From the NCBI GenBank assembly GCA_031769625.1, contig JAUIMM010000015.1, positions 31,693,501 through 31,757,500 on the forward strand: a stretch of DNA of 64,000 nucleotides, written 5' to 3'. Shown here in pieces: positions 34,920 through 45,488 of the stretch (the first letter of the stretch is position 1; every line of letters begins with the position of its first letter). Source of the stretch: Taudactylus pleione (lineage: Eukaryota > Chordata > Amphibia > Anura > Myobatrachidae). The notes below the pieces were generated by a model that was not told the origin of the DNA, searched no databases, and saw only the letters and a list, made by a program, of their open reading frames with translations. Both the position numbers and the translations under genes were made by a program.

Positions 34920-36221
34920 TGTCAGGGTTCAGCCTAGGATCGGCTATCTCTTACCTCCGTGCCGGCTTCCCCTGACTTCCTTGTGGTCAGACGCCTGGTG
35001 CTGTGAGAGGTGAGATGCTGAGTATTCTACCTTAGGTGCTTTTGCAGACTTCCATGGTCGGCTGTGTGTTTTGGGGATCGGAGTTCCCATCATGGGCGCC
35101 GCCATGACAGTTCCTCTCATGTGACAGTCCTCCTAACCAATGGTAGCATGATCTCAGTCAGCTGACGATGTGCTCCAATAATCTGCTACCCCTGGGTATA
35201 AATCCGACCCCAGAACTTCAGGAAGATGCTGTTCAACTTCGTTATTCCAAGTGCCTGTGTTACTCCCACTGTTGCTCTGTGCTAAATCCTTCAGCATGTT
35301 GCTTCAGCCTGCTCACAGTTTTCCAGTTTCCTGTATTAGCTTCCATGCTAACCCTTACTTTGAGACTTTAGCTTTCTCACAGTACTTCAGTGTTTCATGT
35401 CCCTTCCCTGTGTGTCTTTGTGCTGCTAATTCTATTGCAGCTTTCCTGTGGCTATTACCCTGTGTCACTGAGGTGTCAGATTACCTGCTAGTACTAATTA
35501 GCTCACAGCTGGACCTCCAGCACTCTCCTAGTAATTGCCTTTGTCCAGTACCAGCATTACTAGCTTCCCCAGTTTATTCCTGCCTTCCCTCTGTGTTTTA
35601 CTGTGTTTATCAGCTCCAGAATCTGTTGCAGTTCCTGTACATTTTCCTGTGTTTCCAAGCTAGCCTGCGACTGGGATTACTACATGTGCCTGTGTCCACT
35701 TCTCTCTGTGTCTTGTTTGTGCAGTCAACTCCTACATTTATAGCTTTCCAGTGCATGTTGGTGTTCTTTGCTCTGTGTCTTGTCTCTGCAAATCAGCTCT
35801 AAACATATCTAGCAATTCCCAATATATGCCTCTGTTTTTCTGTGCAATCACCACTTGGATTTCTTAGTGATTCTCAGTACACTTTCCAGTATTCCTATGC
35901 TAGCCTGTGATTAGGATCCCTATACAGCATTTCAATATCTAAGCATCCAGTTTACCTCCTGTGCTCTAGCATTTGCTTTGTTAAATATAGTTACCGGTCT
36001 TCTGCCATTCCCAGGTACCTGTCCAGAGGGCCGCGACCTGCTCACTTGGTGCAGCGGAAAACCAAATCCCAATTGGAGGGGTCACTGGAGAAAACCACCA
36101 AGTGAGTTAGACTCCACGCCTCTGGGCAGGTCTAGCAGACCTAGTCCAGTCACTTCCCAGGTCACCCGAACCCCCCGGCTTACCGTCCTCCACAGAGGAA
36201 CATTTGCATCGGATCGTGACA
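34920..36221 (+). repeat. 3' LTR
   Basis: Same ends as the 5' LTR and a TATA box at 35197-35202. It lacks two short blocks that the 5' LTR has. The CACAG duplication follows directly. Confidence 0.92.
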
Positions 36222-36500
36222 CACAGTTTCACACCCTGCACCCATATGCTTTAATACTTATTCCTCCGAAGCCCCGCGTCAGGCTGTAGTGCTGGACAAA
36301 ATACCTGAAACATGGCCACCACAGCTATTTTTCTGGAATTTTATGCATGCGCTCTAGGGGAATCATGGGGAAAATGGCAGGCGCAACATTTTAGCGACAG
36401 GAGTCTGCAGGTGCAGCGTTGAGTGCTGCTGGCAGCCAAAGAGAGAGGAGGGGGTCCGGACAGAGACCTCTCTTCAAAAGCCCCTGCTGAAAGCACTTAC

Positions 36501-36704
36501 CTCAGGTACTGCCAGGTGTTTGCTAGGAATAGGAATCACGGCCTCAGGTACTGCCAGATGCTTTCTAGGCATAGGAACTATGACCTCAGGTACTGCCAGG
36601 TGTTTTCTTGGCTTAGAGACCACAACCTCAGGTCTCATCTGAACATTGATTTTTCTGGTGCCCTCAGGGATCTTGTGGGCCAGACTCACATGGTGCACCT
36701 TCAC
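36501..36704 (-). CDS. Tail exon K, second copy of the 14-residue repeat
   Basis: Acceptor 'cctcctgcag', donor GAG|gtaagt. 204 bp, fully open, with 'VKVHHVSLAHKIPEGTRKIN' followed by about three 14-residue repeats (KHLAVPEVIVPMPR type). The exon end and donor are the same as in exon J, so the two arose by duplication. Confidence 0.55.
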
Positions 36705-37007
36705 CTGCAGGAGGAAGAGTGGACAGCAGAGAGTCACTGACACTGACACATTCAGTGTACACAGGGGGACAAGAGAATATGCAGTAGTAATAAGAATGAC
36801 CAGGATACAATGGTGGAGTATTCCCCAAAGAGGTGGAGCAAAGAGTATATAATGATAAAGCTTAAATAATCACAGCTTCCTTTTTATTTATGTAAAACCA
36901 TAATATATATATATTAGAAAAAAACTCCCCAATCCCTAGTACACATATATTTTTCTAGGAAATGTTATTAAAATTACATGTTTAAGAAGGGAGGTTATGA
37001 GAGATAT

Positions 37008-37152
37008 GTATCAAGCCTCGGAGAGAGATAAAGTACCAAACAATCTGCTTCTAACTGTCATGTTACAGGCTGTGTTTGCAATTTTTAGAATCTGATTGGT
37101 TGGTACTTAATCTCTCTCCTATTTATGTCTCCAAGGTTTGATACATCTCCCC
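37008..37152. mobile_element. Snapback MITE
   Basis: The left 'tgtatcaagcctcgg' and right 'ccaaggtttgatacat' are inverted, with inner 'agataaagtacca' against 'tggtacttaatctct'. Same family as 23210-23392. Confidence 0.7.
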
Positions 37153-37463
37153 CTATGTCTGACACGATGAGAGTAAGAATATGGGGAGAAGGTGGGAAGG
37201 GTAACTACTCTCATATCCTCAAGGGCAGTATAAATTAAAAATAAATAAATGGTGATATCTTATTACAAGAATAGCTTTATTCTAAAGTACTACAATAAAT
37301 GACTAGATATGTTATATAAATAATTGGACTATATCTGTTTTACTAGTTTTATTTGGAGGTTTTTCATGCCTTTGTTCACATTTCTTATATATATATTTAG
37401 CTTATCTTATGGACCTGTCCACTACCAATTATCTTTATTTAATTTACAATTATAATGGACTAT

Positions 37464-38012
37464 GGGCCTGATTCAGACCCACTCGCGAGCGGCTGTACGC
37501 TCGCAAGTGGGTCGATGGTCTGCACTGAGCATGCGCACGACGGAGGGAGCTCCGTCGTGCGCATGCGCCAGACACGACGAGCGAAGGACTTTCCTTCGCT
37601 CGTTGTGTCCGATCAAAGGGGGCGTGCTGTCAATGTTGATTGACAGCACGCCCCCTTTGGTGGGCGTGCCGGGGGCGTGCCTCCCTGACGGGGGCGTTCC
37701 CACGGGAACGCCTCCCGTCAGAAGCCGGCCCACTGACATCACTAGTGATGTCAGTGGGAGTGATTTTGGCTCTGATAGAGCCAAAATCACTCCGGAGCTT
37801 GCGGTTGAAAACCTCAACCGCAGGCTCCGGCTCGCAGTTTCGATGGTCGCGATGGTCACGACCATCGCGGCCATCAAAATGCACGCTCGTATAGCCTGTG
37901 GGTGGTGACCCACAGCTATACGAGCGTCCAGGAGGACGCTCCATGAAAAAGGAGCCCGGCCCTCATGCAGAGCGTGCGCTCTGTTCAGAGCGTATGGCTC
38001 TGAATGAGGGCC
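37464..38012. mobile_element. Harbinger-type MITE built of short palindromes
   Basis: Ends 'gggcctgattcagaccc' and inverted 'ggccctcattcagagcc', with TAT on both sides (37461-37463, 38013-38015). The interior is a chain of near-perfect hairpins, among them 'gggggcgtgctgtcaa' with its inverse, 'cactgacatcac' with its inverse, and 'agtgattttggctct' with its inverse. ORFs on both strands here are palindrome artefacts. Confidence 0.85.
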
Positions 38013-38203
38013 TATGTTTCTGCAAGGCCATTTGTACTACATGAAACCTATTTTTCCTTTCTCCATATTGTGTAGAAATTGTGACACTTGAGGAGTAATA
38101 TAAGATGTAAATGTCAGTGTAATAAGCATTACATTGGTATGACAAAGAGATCTATAAATACTAGGACATAAGGAAAGTATAAGTAGCCACAATAACACTG
38201 ATA

Positions 38204-38970
38204 GCACTTACCTCAGGTACTGCCAGGTGCTTTCTTGGCTTATGGATCATTGCATCAGGTACTGCCAGGTGTTTTTTCGGCCTAGGGACCACGGCCTCAG
38301 GTACTGCCAGGTGTTTTCTTGTCATAGGGACCATGGCCTCAGGTACTGCCAGGTGTTTTCTTGGCATAGGGACCACGGCCTCAGTTACTGCCAGGTGTCT
38401 TCTTGGCATCGGGACCACGGCCTCAGGTACTGCCAGGTGTTTTCTTGTCATAGGGACCTTGGCCTCAGGTACTGCCAGATGTTTTCTTGGCATAGGGACC
38501 TCGGCCTCAGGTACTGACAGGTGTTTTCTTGGCATAGGGACCACGGCCTCAGGTACTGCCAGGTGTTTTTTTGGCATAGGGACCTTGGCCTCAGGTACTG
38601 CCAGATGTTTTCTTGGCATAGGGACCACGACCTCAGGTACTGCCAGGTGTTTTCTTGGCATAGGGACCACGGCCTCAGGTACTGCCAGGTGTTTTTTGGC
38701 ATAGGGACCATGGCCTCAGGTACTGCCAGGTGTCTTTTTGGCATCGGGACTACAACCTCAGGTACTGCCAGGTGTTTTCTTGGCATAGGGACCATGGCCT
38801 CCGGTACTGCCAGGTGTTCTCTTGGCATAGGGACCACATCCTCCGGTACTGCCAGGTGTTCTCTTGACATAGGGACTGCAACCTCTGGTACTGCCATGTG
38901 TTCTCTTGGCATAGGGACCACGACCTCAGATACTGCCAGTTATTCTCTTGGCATAGGGACCACGGGGGGC
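38204..38970. repeat. 42-bp minisatellite
   Basis: About 18 copies of a 42-bp unit with 'ggtactgccaggtgttttct' and 'tggcatagggaccacggcct'. It coincides with tail exon J; about three more copies lie in 36498-36640. Confidence 0.95.
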
Positions 38971-38988
38971 AATTTATGCAGCGAAGCC
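38212..38988 (-). pseudogene. Tail exon J: 42-bp coding repeat with a stop and a frameshift
   Basis: Acceptor 'ctctttttag', donor GAG|gtaagt. It is almost wholly a tandem array of about 18 units of 42 bp, each encoding 14 residues (KHLAVPEVVVPMPR). In the frame set by upstream exons the first unit has TAA at 38940-38942 where others have CAC/CAT (His). A 1-bp loss near 38690-38695 shifts the frame midway. A coding role for the array is plausible from the splice sites and from exon K, but the current copy cannot be read through. Confidence 0.6.
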
Positions 38989-39269
38989 CTAAAAAGAGAA
39001 AAAAGATACATTTGCACCTAAAGGACTCCATGAGAATGTAACAATAGCTAAGGTTAATGTAATATAATAATGTACCCATCGCTAGATATTATGGTGTGTA
39101 GTGTACTATGGTTAACATTTGAATACTGATAGCTAAAAAAAATATTTCATAATAATCTATAATAATCTATTCTTATCTATAAATTACATTAATTTTCATC
39201 ATTTTATATTTATATCCATAAATCACATTGTTACATATTGTTCATGTAATATTTACACAAAGTACGTAC

Positions 39270-39330
39270 GCAGAGCGTCTCTCTGGACCAGTGTTACTGG
39301 AACTGAAGGCTTTGTCCTTATGGGATGGCT
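39270..39330 (-). CDS. Possible kinesin tail exon H
   Basis: A 61-bp segment with a good acceptor ('ctcttttccatag') and a donor gtacgt. The phase set by exon I gives an open frame ('SHKDKAFSSSNTGPERRS') and leads in phase into the repeat exon. No similarity known. Confidence 0.35.
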
Positions 39331-39641
39331 CTATGGAAAAGAGTACAGAAATAATACAGTTACTAATATGTCTGGTATGTGTTTTGTGTCAGTGGGTCAA
39401 AGGATCATAGTTTGGAAGTGTAAACACCTATTTGTTCCCATTGAAACTGGGTCAGTCGCTTCCTTCGCCTAACCTGCAACTGTAAGGACCAGCATATGTA
39501 CATATCTCCCAACCATCCCAGCACTGTACATTGTGGCACAACTACAATTTGTATTGCTTAGATAAGAGGTGATGCAGATTGTTAGTGCACAACTATGATA
39601 AACAGAACCCTCCATCTTTTCATTTAAAAAAACAAGAATAC

Positions 39642-39720
39642 CTGGAGGACGAGGGTCTTTCAGCTGCACTTTGTCTTCTCTTGCAGCCTCAGGGATTTTT
39701 TTGGGGCACAAACACGGTTC
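39642..39720 (-). CDS. Possible kinesin tail exon I
   Basis: A 79-bp open segment with donor CAG|gtattc and a weak acceptor ('ctgtggagag'). It encodes 'PKKIPEAAREDKVQLKDPR', which resembles 'AHKIPEGTRKINVQMRP' of exon K. Phase fits exon G. Confidence 0.4.
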
Positions 39721-39768
39721 CTCTCCACAGGGAAAACAGGGACACGGGAGATTATGGCTGGGAAACCT

Positions 39769-40133
39769 CATACTTGCCTACTCTCCCGGGACTGTCGGGA
39801 GCCTCCCGAAAATCGGGTGCCGCTCCCGACACCCCGCAAGACTAGGTAAGTCCCCCGGAATGGATGCCGGCTCCCCGCTAACCCCCGCGCCAGCCACAAA
39901 AGTGGGTGGTGCGGGGGTGTGATGACGCGATTCAGCGCGAATCGTGTCATCGTAGCCCCACCCCCTGCCTTATAATGCCAGTAATTATGGCATTATGAAG
40001 CAGGGGGGGGACACTATGACGCGATCGCGTTGGCACGCCCCCGCTCCACCTCTTTGACCCGCCCCCATCCTCCCTGCTGGACGGACCTGCCAGCCCCCTC
40101 CCGGATTCCCCCGCCGAGATGTCGGCAAGTATG
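39769..40133. mobile_element. hAT-type MITE in kinesin intron
   Basis: Ends 'catacttgcctactctcccg' and inverted 'catacttgccgacatctcgg'. The 8 bp outside (ggaaacct at 39761-39768, ggtaacct at 40134-40141) match at seven of eight positions, as expected for hAT. It lies about 50 bp upstream of possible exon I. Confidence 0.75.
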
Positions 40134-40401
40134 GGTAACCTACATGTCCTCACACAGATATGTAATACCACAGATGTAGCTTTTATGACTGATTGAGTCT
40201 GTAGTATATCTTTTTAACATATTTTAATTGGCAGCTGAATTTTTAATAGAAGGCAAAAGATCACATTCCAGCCAATCTTCTAACAAAACTGATTTTGAAT
40301 GTTCCTAATGTTTGTTTTATTTAATAATAAATCCCTTGTTCCACCACAGTTTTATCCAGTAACATAGATAGATATGCCGCTACACCTTGGGGGCTGCTCA
40401 C
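40134..40401. other. Kinesin intron, nothing further seen
   Basis: AT-rich intronic DNA up to the end of exon G. Confidence 0.5.
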
Positions 40402-40524
40402 CAGTGTTTTGATGTGCTTGGCCTTGCTCCCGTAGGTGAGTGTGCTGCGAGAGTCTTCATAGGCAGCATCCACAGGGCTGATGTGTGTGATCATCACCAT
40501 TCTGCTCCTGCCACTCAGTGCTCC
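40402..40524 (-). CDS. Kinesin exon G (end of motor domain)
   Basis: Acceptor 'tatcacag', donor CTG|gtgagc. 123 bp, 41 codons with 'GRSRMVMITHISPVDAAYED' and 'SRSTLTYGSKAKHIKT', the end of the motor core and neck linker start. One residue is missing relative to the usual KDSLGGN junction with exon F. Confidence 0.88.
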
Positions 40525-40743
40525 CTGTGATAGATAAAGCTCTGGTTATAGGGGAGATCACTGAGGACTCCTTACACATTGTAATGAGCAGCTTAAAGAT
40601 CTACTATTGTTTTATACTATGTCTGTGAGAAACAAATGATTGCACTAATTATATAATATCATGATTGATTGCAGCCATTGTGTGAGATAAAACAACACAA
40701 CAATGTGTTAGGAGCAATATTCCTGATGACTGAGGTTCTGGCA

Positions 40744-42200
40744 TGCAGAGCCGGCCCTAGGCATAGGCATTATAAGCAAATGCCTAGGGGCGAGTCAGAA
40801 TGCTAGGGGCATTCCAGGGCTCTGCCTGTCTGTCCCCCTCCGCCGCCTGCCGCTAGCCCCCACCTCTTCCGCCACCTGCCGCTGGTGTAACTTAATGAGC
40901 ACTGCCCCGAGAGCGTCATCTACGGAAGGGGATCTATCTCTTCCCCCTTCTCGGCAGCTGCTACTGGGTACATTGATGCTGCTGCCGCAGTGCTGCTGCA
41001 CCTGTAATGCTGTACAACATGCAGCGGCAGCCTGCTACACAGAAGTGCACACACTGCACTGTGGGCTGAACCAGGAGGGAGGCTCTTCACAAAGTCCCGC
41101 CCCCTGCTGTTTCCCCTCCTTCCTCCCCTCTCCTTCCCGCTCCTCCGCTGCGCTGTAACTTCCTTCGCTGGAGGAAGCCTTTAAGAGCAGAGCAGTGACG
41201 TTAGGCACATATTGGCAGGAGCAGGACTCGGGACATCAGCGGGAGAAGGGAGTCGGATGTGCCGGTGATGACTGCAGAGGTACCTCAGAGCGTCCTTGCT
41301 GTGTGGATGGTGGGTGGCAGCCAGGAAGCGAGACTCCCAGATGCAGCCAGCACCTGATGGCTCTACAGTGCACCAGGTAAGAAAGAATGGGGGTAAGTCT
41401 GCCTGGAAAGGGAGGAGGGGTTCTAAGTGTGCCCAGTAATGGAGGGGGGGGATGGGTGCTAAATATAGCCACTGAGTGGTTGCTATGTGTGCCTAGTAAA
41501 AGGGGGAGGATTAATAAGTGTGCCCAGAAAGGGAAGGGAAGGTGGTACCAAGTGAGCCCAAGATGTCTTGTCCTGTCACCTCTGTCCTGGCCATGTCACC
41601 TCTGTCTTGTCACCTTTGTCTGGGCCCTGTCACCTCTATCCAGGCCCCTCTGTCCTGTCTCCTCTGCCCTAGCCCTATCCCCTCTTTCCTGGCTCTGTCA
41701 CCTCTGTTCTGTCACCTCTGTCCTGTCAACTCTGTCCTGTCACCTCTATCCGGGCCCCTCTGTCCTGTCACCTCTGCCCTGGGCCTATCCCCTCTTTCCT
41801 GGCCCTGTTACCTCTGTCTTGTCACCTCTATCCTGGCTCCTCTGTCCTGGTCCTGTCACCTCTATCCTGGCTCCTCTGTCCCACTGTCCTGTCACCTCTG
41901 CCCTGGCCCTGTTACCTCTGTCCTGTCACCTCTATCCTGGCTCCTCTGTCCTGTCCCCACTGTCCTGTCACCACTGCCCTGGCCCTATCCCCTCTTTCAG
42001 TCGATCTGCAGATATATACATCAGCTGTGTACCCACTTTAATATTGGTGGTGGATTATCTTCTAGGGGGCACCAGCCAAAATCTTGCATAGGGCACCAAA
42101 TTGGCTATAGCCACTTTCCTTTTACCCAGGGCCTTAGCATTTTCAAAGGGGACCACAATCCCATTTAGTACCAGGGCATAAAGTCTCTTAATGGCCCTGT
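40744..42200. repeat. Compound repeat with pyrimidine-rich minisatellite
   Basis: Starts with 'agagccggccctaggcata', a dispersed-repeat-like motif. About 41565-42000 is a tandem array of units such as 'ctctgtcctgtcacctctgt' with 'ggccctgtcac'. The 234- and 216-codon ORFs are translations of this array. The right part ('gggcaccagccaaaatcttg') may be the other end of the same large repeat. Confidence 0.6.
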
Positions 42201-42309
42201 TTGAAAACTCCCATTCATAATCCTAAATGCTTGTATCCCAAAAAATATCTAAGTGACTAATGCTACTTATTCATCAGTCATGGGTGTATCTATGGGATGA
42301 TTATTAAAT

Positions 42310-42785
42310 ACAGGCGGCTCAACAGCCGCCGGTTCAAATCCCAGCGCCGGAACCCCACGCAGTCAAGATCCGACAAGGGTGGTAAATATGCTATCCCTAA
42401 CCATCTCTCCCCCCGCTAACCCTCCCTTATTGGTGCCCAGCCCTAACCTTCCCCCTAGTGCCTAACCCTAACATCCCCTTCCTGCACTCTAAACCTAACT
42501 CTCCTGGGGGGGTGCCTAACACTAACCTCCCCCCAGTGGTGCCTAACCCTAACCCCCCTCCCAGCAGCCTAACCCTAACCTGTGTGGGGGGGTGCCTAAC
42601 CCTAATCTCCCACCAGGGGTGCCTAACCCTAATCTCCCACCAGGGGTGCCTAAACCTAACCTCTTCATCTCCGGGGACAGAGCGAGACAGTGCATTACTT
42701 ACCTCTGGCCGGACGTTCGGCATTTTGCCGCCGGTCGGGATTCCGGCATCAGTATATCAGCAGTCGGTATCCCGTTGATCAGCAT
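42310..42785. mobile_element. Element with telomere-like interior
   Basis: Outer parts carry 'cggctcaacagccgccggtt' on the left and 'gtcgggattccggcatcag' on the right. About 42400-42665 is a chain of 'gcctaaccctaacc' units with 'ggggtgcc' spacers. The 'ggttcaaatcc' inside resembles a tRNA B box, but there is no cloverleaf. Confidence 0.65.
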
Positions 42786-43100
42786 TTTAACTACATCCTG
42801 TCTCTATAATGGGTGCAGCGTATGTAGTGCACATGTCCAGTGGTCTCACACCGCACACCCTGCACCAATAACCTATATTTAATACACTGTCAATGCTGCT
42901 GTAATCACCAATGTAGTCACTGGGAAAATGGACATGGGTGCCATTTTTCCAAAGTTCTGGGTGCAGTGCCAGAGCCTAATTAGCACATGTGCCTCCAAGA
43001 GAAGCGGTAGGCTTGCATGGAGACTGCACAAGGGGCCCTTTTCTCTTATCACTGTCCCTGACATCATATGTGTGCAGGAAATCTCATAGTAATAACATAC

Positions 43101-43244
43101 CTTCAGCAGCCAGGTTAATTTGCTGTCCCGATAATTGATATGGCTGCCTGGTCTCTTGCGTAGCACTGTGATGCAATTCCTTAGGGCCAGAAGGGAGCGG
43201 TTTATATAGCCACTTTCTTTTAAAGTTTGCCCACTGTTTTTAGT
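43101..43244 (-). CDS. Kinesin exon F
   Basis: Acceptor 'tctatgtcag', donor AAG|gtatgt. 144 bp, 48 codons with 'GYINRSLLALRNCITVL' and 'HINYRDSKLTWLLK'. The Arg normally following KLT is Trp, and the Gly in LALGNC is Arg; both positions are strongly conserved in kinesins. Confidence 0.9.
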
Positions 43245-43394
43245 CTGACATAGAAACAGAAAAGATTATGAGAACACATTTGGCTTCATTCACGGAGTAG
43301 ATGTAGTACAAACACATAGGGGCATAGGGGTGGCTAATTGCCGCGCCGGACCCATTCAATTCCAGGGAATTATTCCTGAAAGTACATTGCATGT

Positions 43395-43575
43395 TCCTCT
43401 TTGTGATTCCGTGGGTTCTCTCTGGGTGCTCTGATTTCCTCCAAAATCATATTGGCAGGTGAATTGACAGCTGGCCAAAAAATGGACCCCTGTATGGAAT
43501 GTGTGTATGTGTGCTAGATAATTTTCACTGTATGCTGCAATGGGCCAGGGACTGATGTGAATGACAAATATTCTC
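43395..43575 (-). repeat. SINE-like repeat, reverse copy
   Basis: Contains inverse matches to 1336-1664: 'ggcaggtgaattgacagctg', 'gggccagggactgatgtgaa' and 'tgacaaatattctctctgta'. It lies in the intron between exons F and E. Confidence 0.55.
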
Positions 43576-43905
43576 TCTGTAAAGTAGACAGTGATGACTA
43601 GTGGTAAAGCATGAACACTGCAACAGGACAGCAAACTAACACAAGCCCGAATATTTAGTTAATGCTTACCTTTCTGCAGTCTTTAGAGTACTGCAAAATC
43701 ACAGGGAAAATGGCGGTGACCATTTTCTCAGTGACTCATGAATGTGCAGAAAATTATGTCCTTGGGAAAAAGGCATAGACACCATTTTCCCAAAGACCAA
43801 CACATGCGCAGTAGAGAAGAGGGGGCCCAAACGGAGGCTGTCCACAGGCCCCCTCCAAGGGGAAATACAAAGAAATGATAATGATATGTAAATCACAAGT
43901 GATAC

Positions 43906-44085
43906 CTGGGATGCTCGTTCTGATCCTGCCAGGTCTACCATGTAAAGCTTGCCGGTGCACACTCCATCACTGCTCATCTGCTTTACGGTGACTTGTAACA
44001 CAGCATGGGAGCGGGATGAGTTCTTATTGGCAGCTGTGGCTGCCTTAGAGCGGAGCTTGTTCCCTTTCATCAGTAATACTATGAC
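43906..44085 (-). CDS. Kinesin exon E (switch I and switch II)
   Basis: Acceptor 'tttttcag', donor CAG|gtatca. 180 bp, 60 codons. Contains 'LLMKGNKLRSKAATAANKN' then SSRSHAVLQV (switch I) and YMVDLAGSERASQ (switch II). 'LLMKGN...T.AN..SSRSHAVLQV' is the KIF19 pattern. Confidence 0.92.
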
Positions 44086-44264
44086 CTGAAAAAGAGAGAG
44101 TAATATAGATGCACCAACACTCTTGTGGTTACACAAAACAACTCCTAAAGTTACACCCATGTGTTATAGCTACAATGGGGTCACCACACCAGCGATCGCA
44201 TAATCATGGGCCCTCTTATTAATTCACACATTAATAGGTTCTTTGCAGACAGCAGACCTGTTTG

Positions 44265-44352
44265 TATTAGTCTGTACTTATATAACATTGTTATTTGTAC
44301 CCCTCTTGTTCAGTGCTGCAGAACCCTTAGGATACCTTATAAATAAAAGGTG

Positions 44353-44394
<42 letters not shown>

Positions 44395-44396
44395 TA
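44265..44396. repeat. Repeat 3' end with (AAT)n tail
   Basis: 'cagtgctgcagaaccctta', 'accttataaataaaagg' and an uninterrupted AAT run (about 44352-44394): the tail of the same kind of dispersed repeat. Intronic. Confidence 0.65.
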
Positions 44397-44461
44397 GACA
44401 GGGATGACTAGTTTTGGAGCATGGACGCTGCATAAGGGTAGCACAGACTAATAATAGTCAC

Positions 44462-44587
44462 CTCTTTAGGGGAGCTGGGGAAGAACTCAGCTATCCCTTC
44501 TATCCTGGTGTTGCCATAGGGATCCTCTCTGAGGGTCAAACATCCAGAGGACGGTCTTAGCAGATCCTGAACGGTTTCATTGTAGAC
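44462..44587 (-). CDS. Kinesin exon D
   Basis: Acceptor 'acattttcag', donor GAG|gtgact. 126 bp, 42 codons, with 'VYNETVQDLLRPSSGCLTLR' matching the YNE..DLL motif of kinesins and KIF19-like 'L.LRED..G...I.GI.E'. Confidence 0.9.
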
Positions 44588-45114
44588 CTGAAAATGTAAT
44601 GAAGGAATAATCGCTCTCTGCAATACAAGCACGACAAGTGTGTAATCCACATTTACTCTCTGGAAAGGACTTGGGTTACTTGTGGTTCTCCAGATGCTGT
44701 ATATCAAGGTTTTTCGGGGCCAGTACATACATGGCAGGGGCCATCTGAGCTTTCAGTTCTACAGCAGTCCCCATGAATTCTCAAAAAAGCAGAGTAGGGG
44801 TCCCCCTCAAACTTTGCTAGGGGGCCTGGTGAATGCTAGTTATGCCCCTGATTGCATATATAGAGGGGTCATTTACATCATCACTCTGTGTAGTTGCATC
44901 CAGCCCTACAGCACTGGCAATAGACACACATCCCAAATCTACCTATGCATCATGTCTACATGTGCTGCAATATACTCGGTCTACGCATGTTTGCCGCTGC
45001 CTGTGCATGTGCAGTATGTAAATGCATATCTTATGCAGAAACCCCCAGAGTTCCATCCAACTCCAAATAAGACACATAGAATATAAACCAAGCACATATT
45101 CCTCACATATTTAC

Positions 45115-45254
45115 CTCAGCATAGGACAATGAAACAGAGAATGTATTTGGCCCTCTCTGCTCCTCGATGGTCTTATATAGATCTTTATATAGAGTGTGGA
45201 ATATTACTCCGGGCTCATGACCATTGCCCATCATGGTAAACATCTTCCCGGTAC
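45115..45254 (-). CDS. Kinesin exon C (P-loop with Met substitution)
   Basis: Acceptor 'tattacag', donor GAG|gtaaat. 140 bp. The joined P-loop is GPTGTGKMF where kinesins have GKT/GKS. The codon is ATG in 'aagatgttt'; ACG to ATG is a single CpG-type transition. The rest ('GHEPGVIFHTLYKDLYKTIE', 'VSLSYAE') is kinesin-like. Confidence 0.9.
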
Positions 45255-45488
45255 CTGTAATAAACATAAAGGTATTAAGCATACACTCACTGACGTTACA
45301 AGAAAGATTGGCAGATATGCAATTATACAATGTCAGTAATGAACAGTGACAGACATCATGTGACTAAACCAATATTCATCAGGAAGCTGCTCATCAGTTC
45401 ACTCTCTTAGGGATGTCACCGCTTAGACTATTGTATATTTGTTCTATCCAAAAAATGCTGCCTATAATGTTTGGTGATGGGTGCACCT

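Larger units (their letters stand above)
30279..36221 (+). mobile_element. Complete gag-only LTR retrotransposon (Ty3/gypsy type)
   Basis: Two near-identical LTRs (30279-31612 and 34920-36221), each TG...CA, bracket a 3.3-kb interior. CACAG duplicates lie outside both ends (30274-30278, 36222-36226), a 5-bp target duplication typical of LTR integration. A purine-rich tract (aaaaggaggggg, 34905-34916) precedes the 3' LTR. No protease, RT, RNase H or integrase is present, so it must move with enzymes of another element. A tRNA primer site after the 5' LTR was not recognised. LTR similarity suggests recent insertion. Confidence 0.92.

Noticed and set aside
37462..37944. Several ORFs of 84-148 codons on both strands
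   Set aside because: They follow from the palindromic structure of the MITE; similar strings appear on both strands.
41387..42168. Overlapping ORFs of 234 and 216 codons
   Set aside because: Both are translations of a pyrimidine-rich minisatellite whose unit lacks stops.
42330..42345. tRNA-like B box (ggttcaaatcc)
   Set aside because: No A box at the right distance and no acceptor or anticodon stem; part of the telomere-like element.
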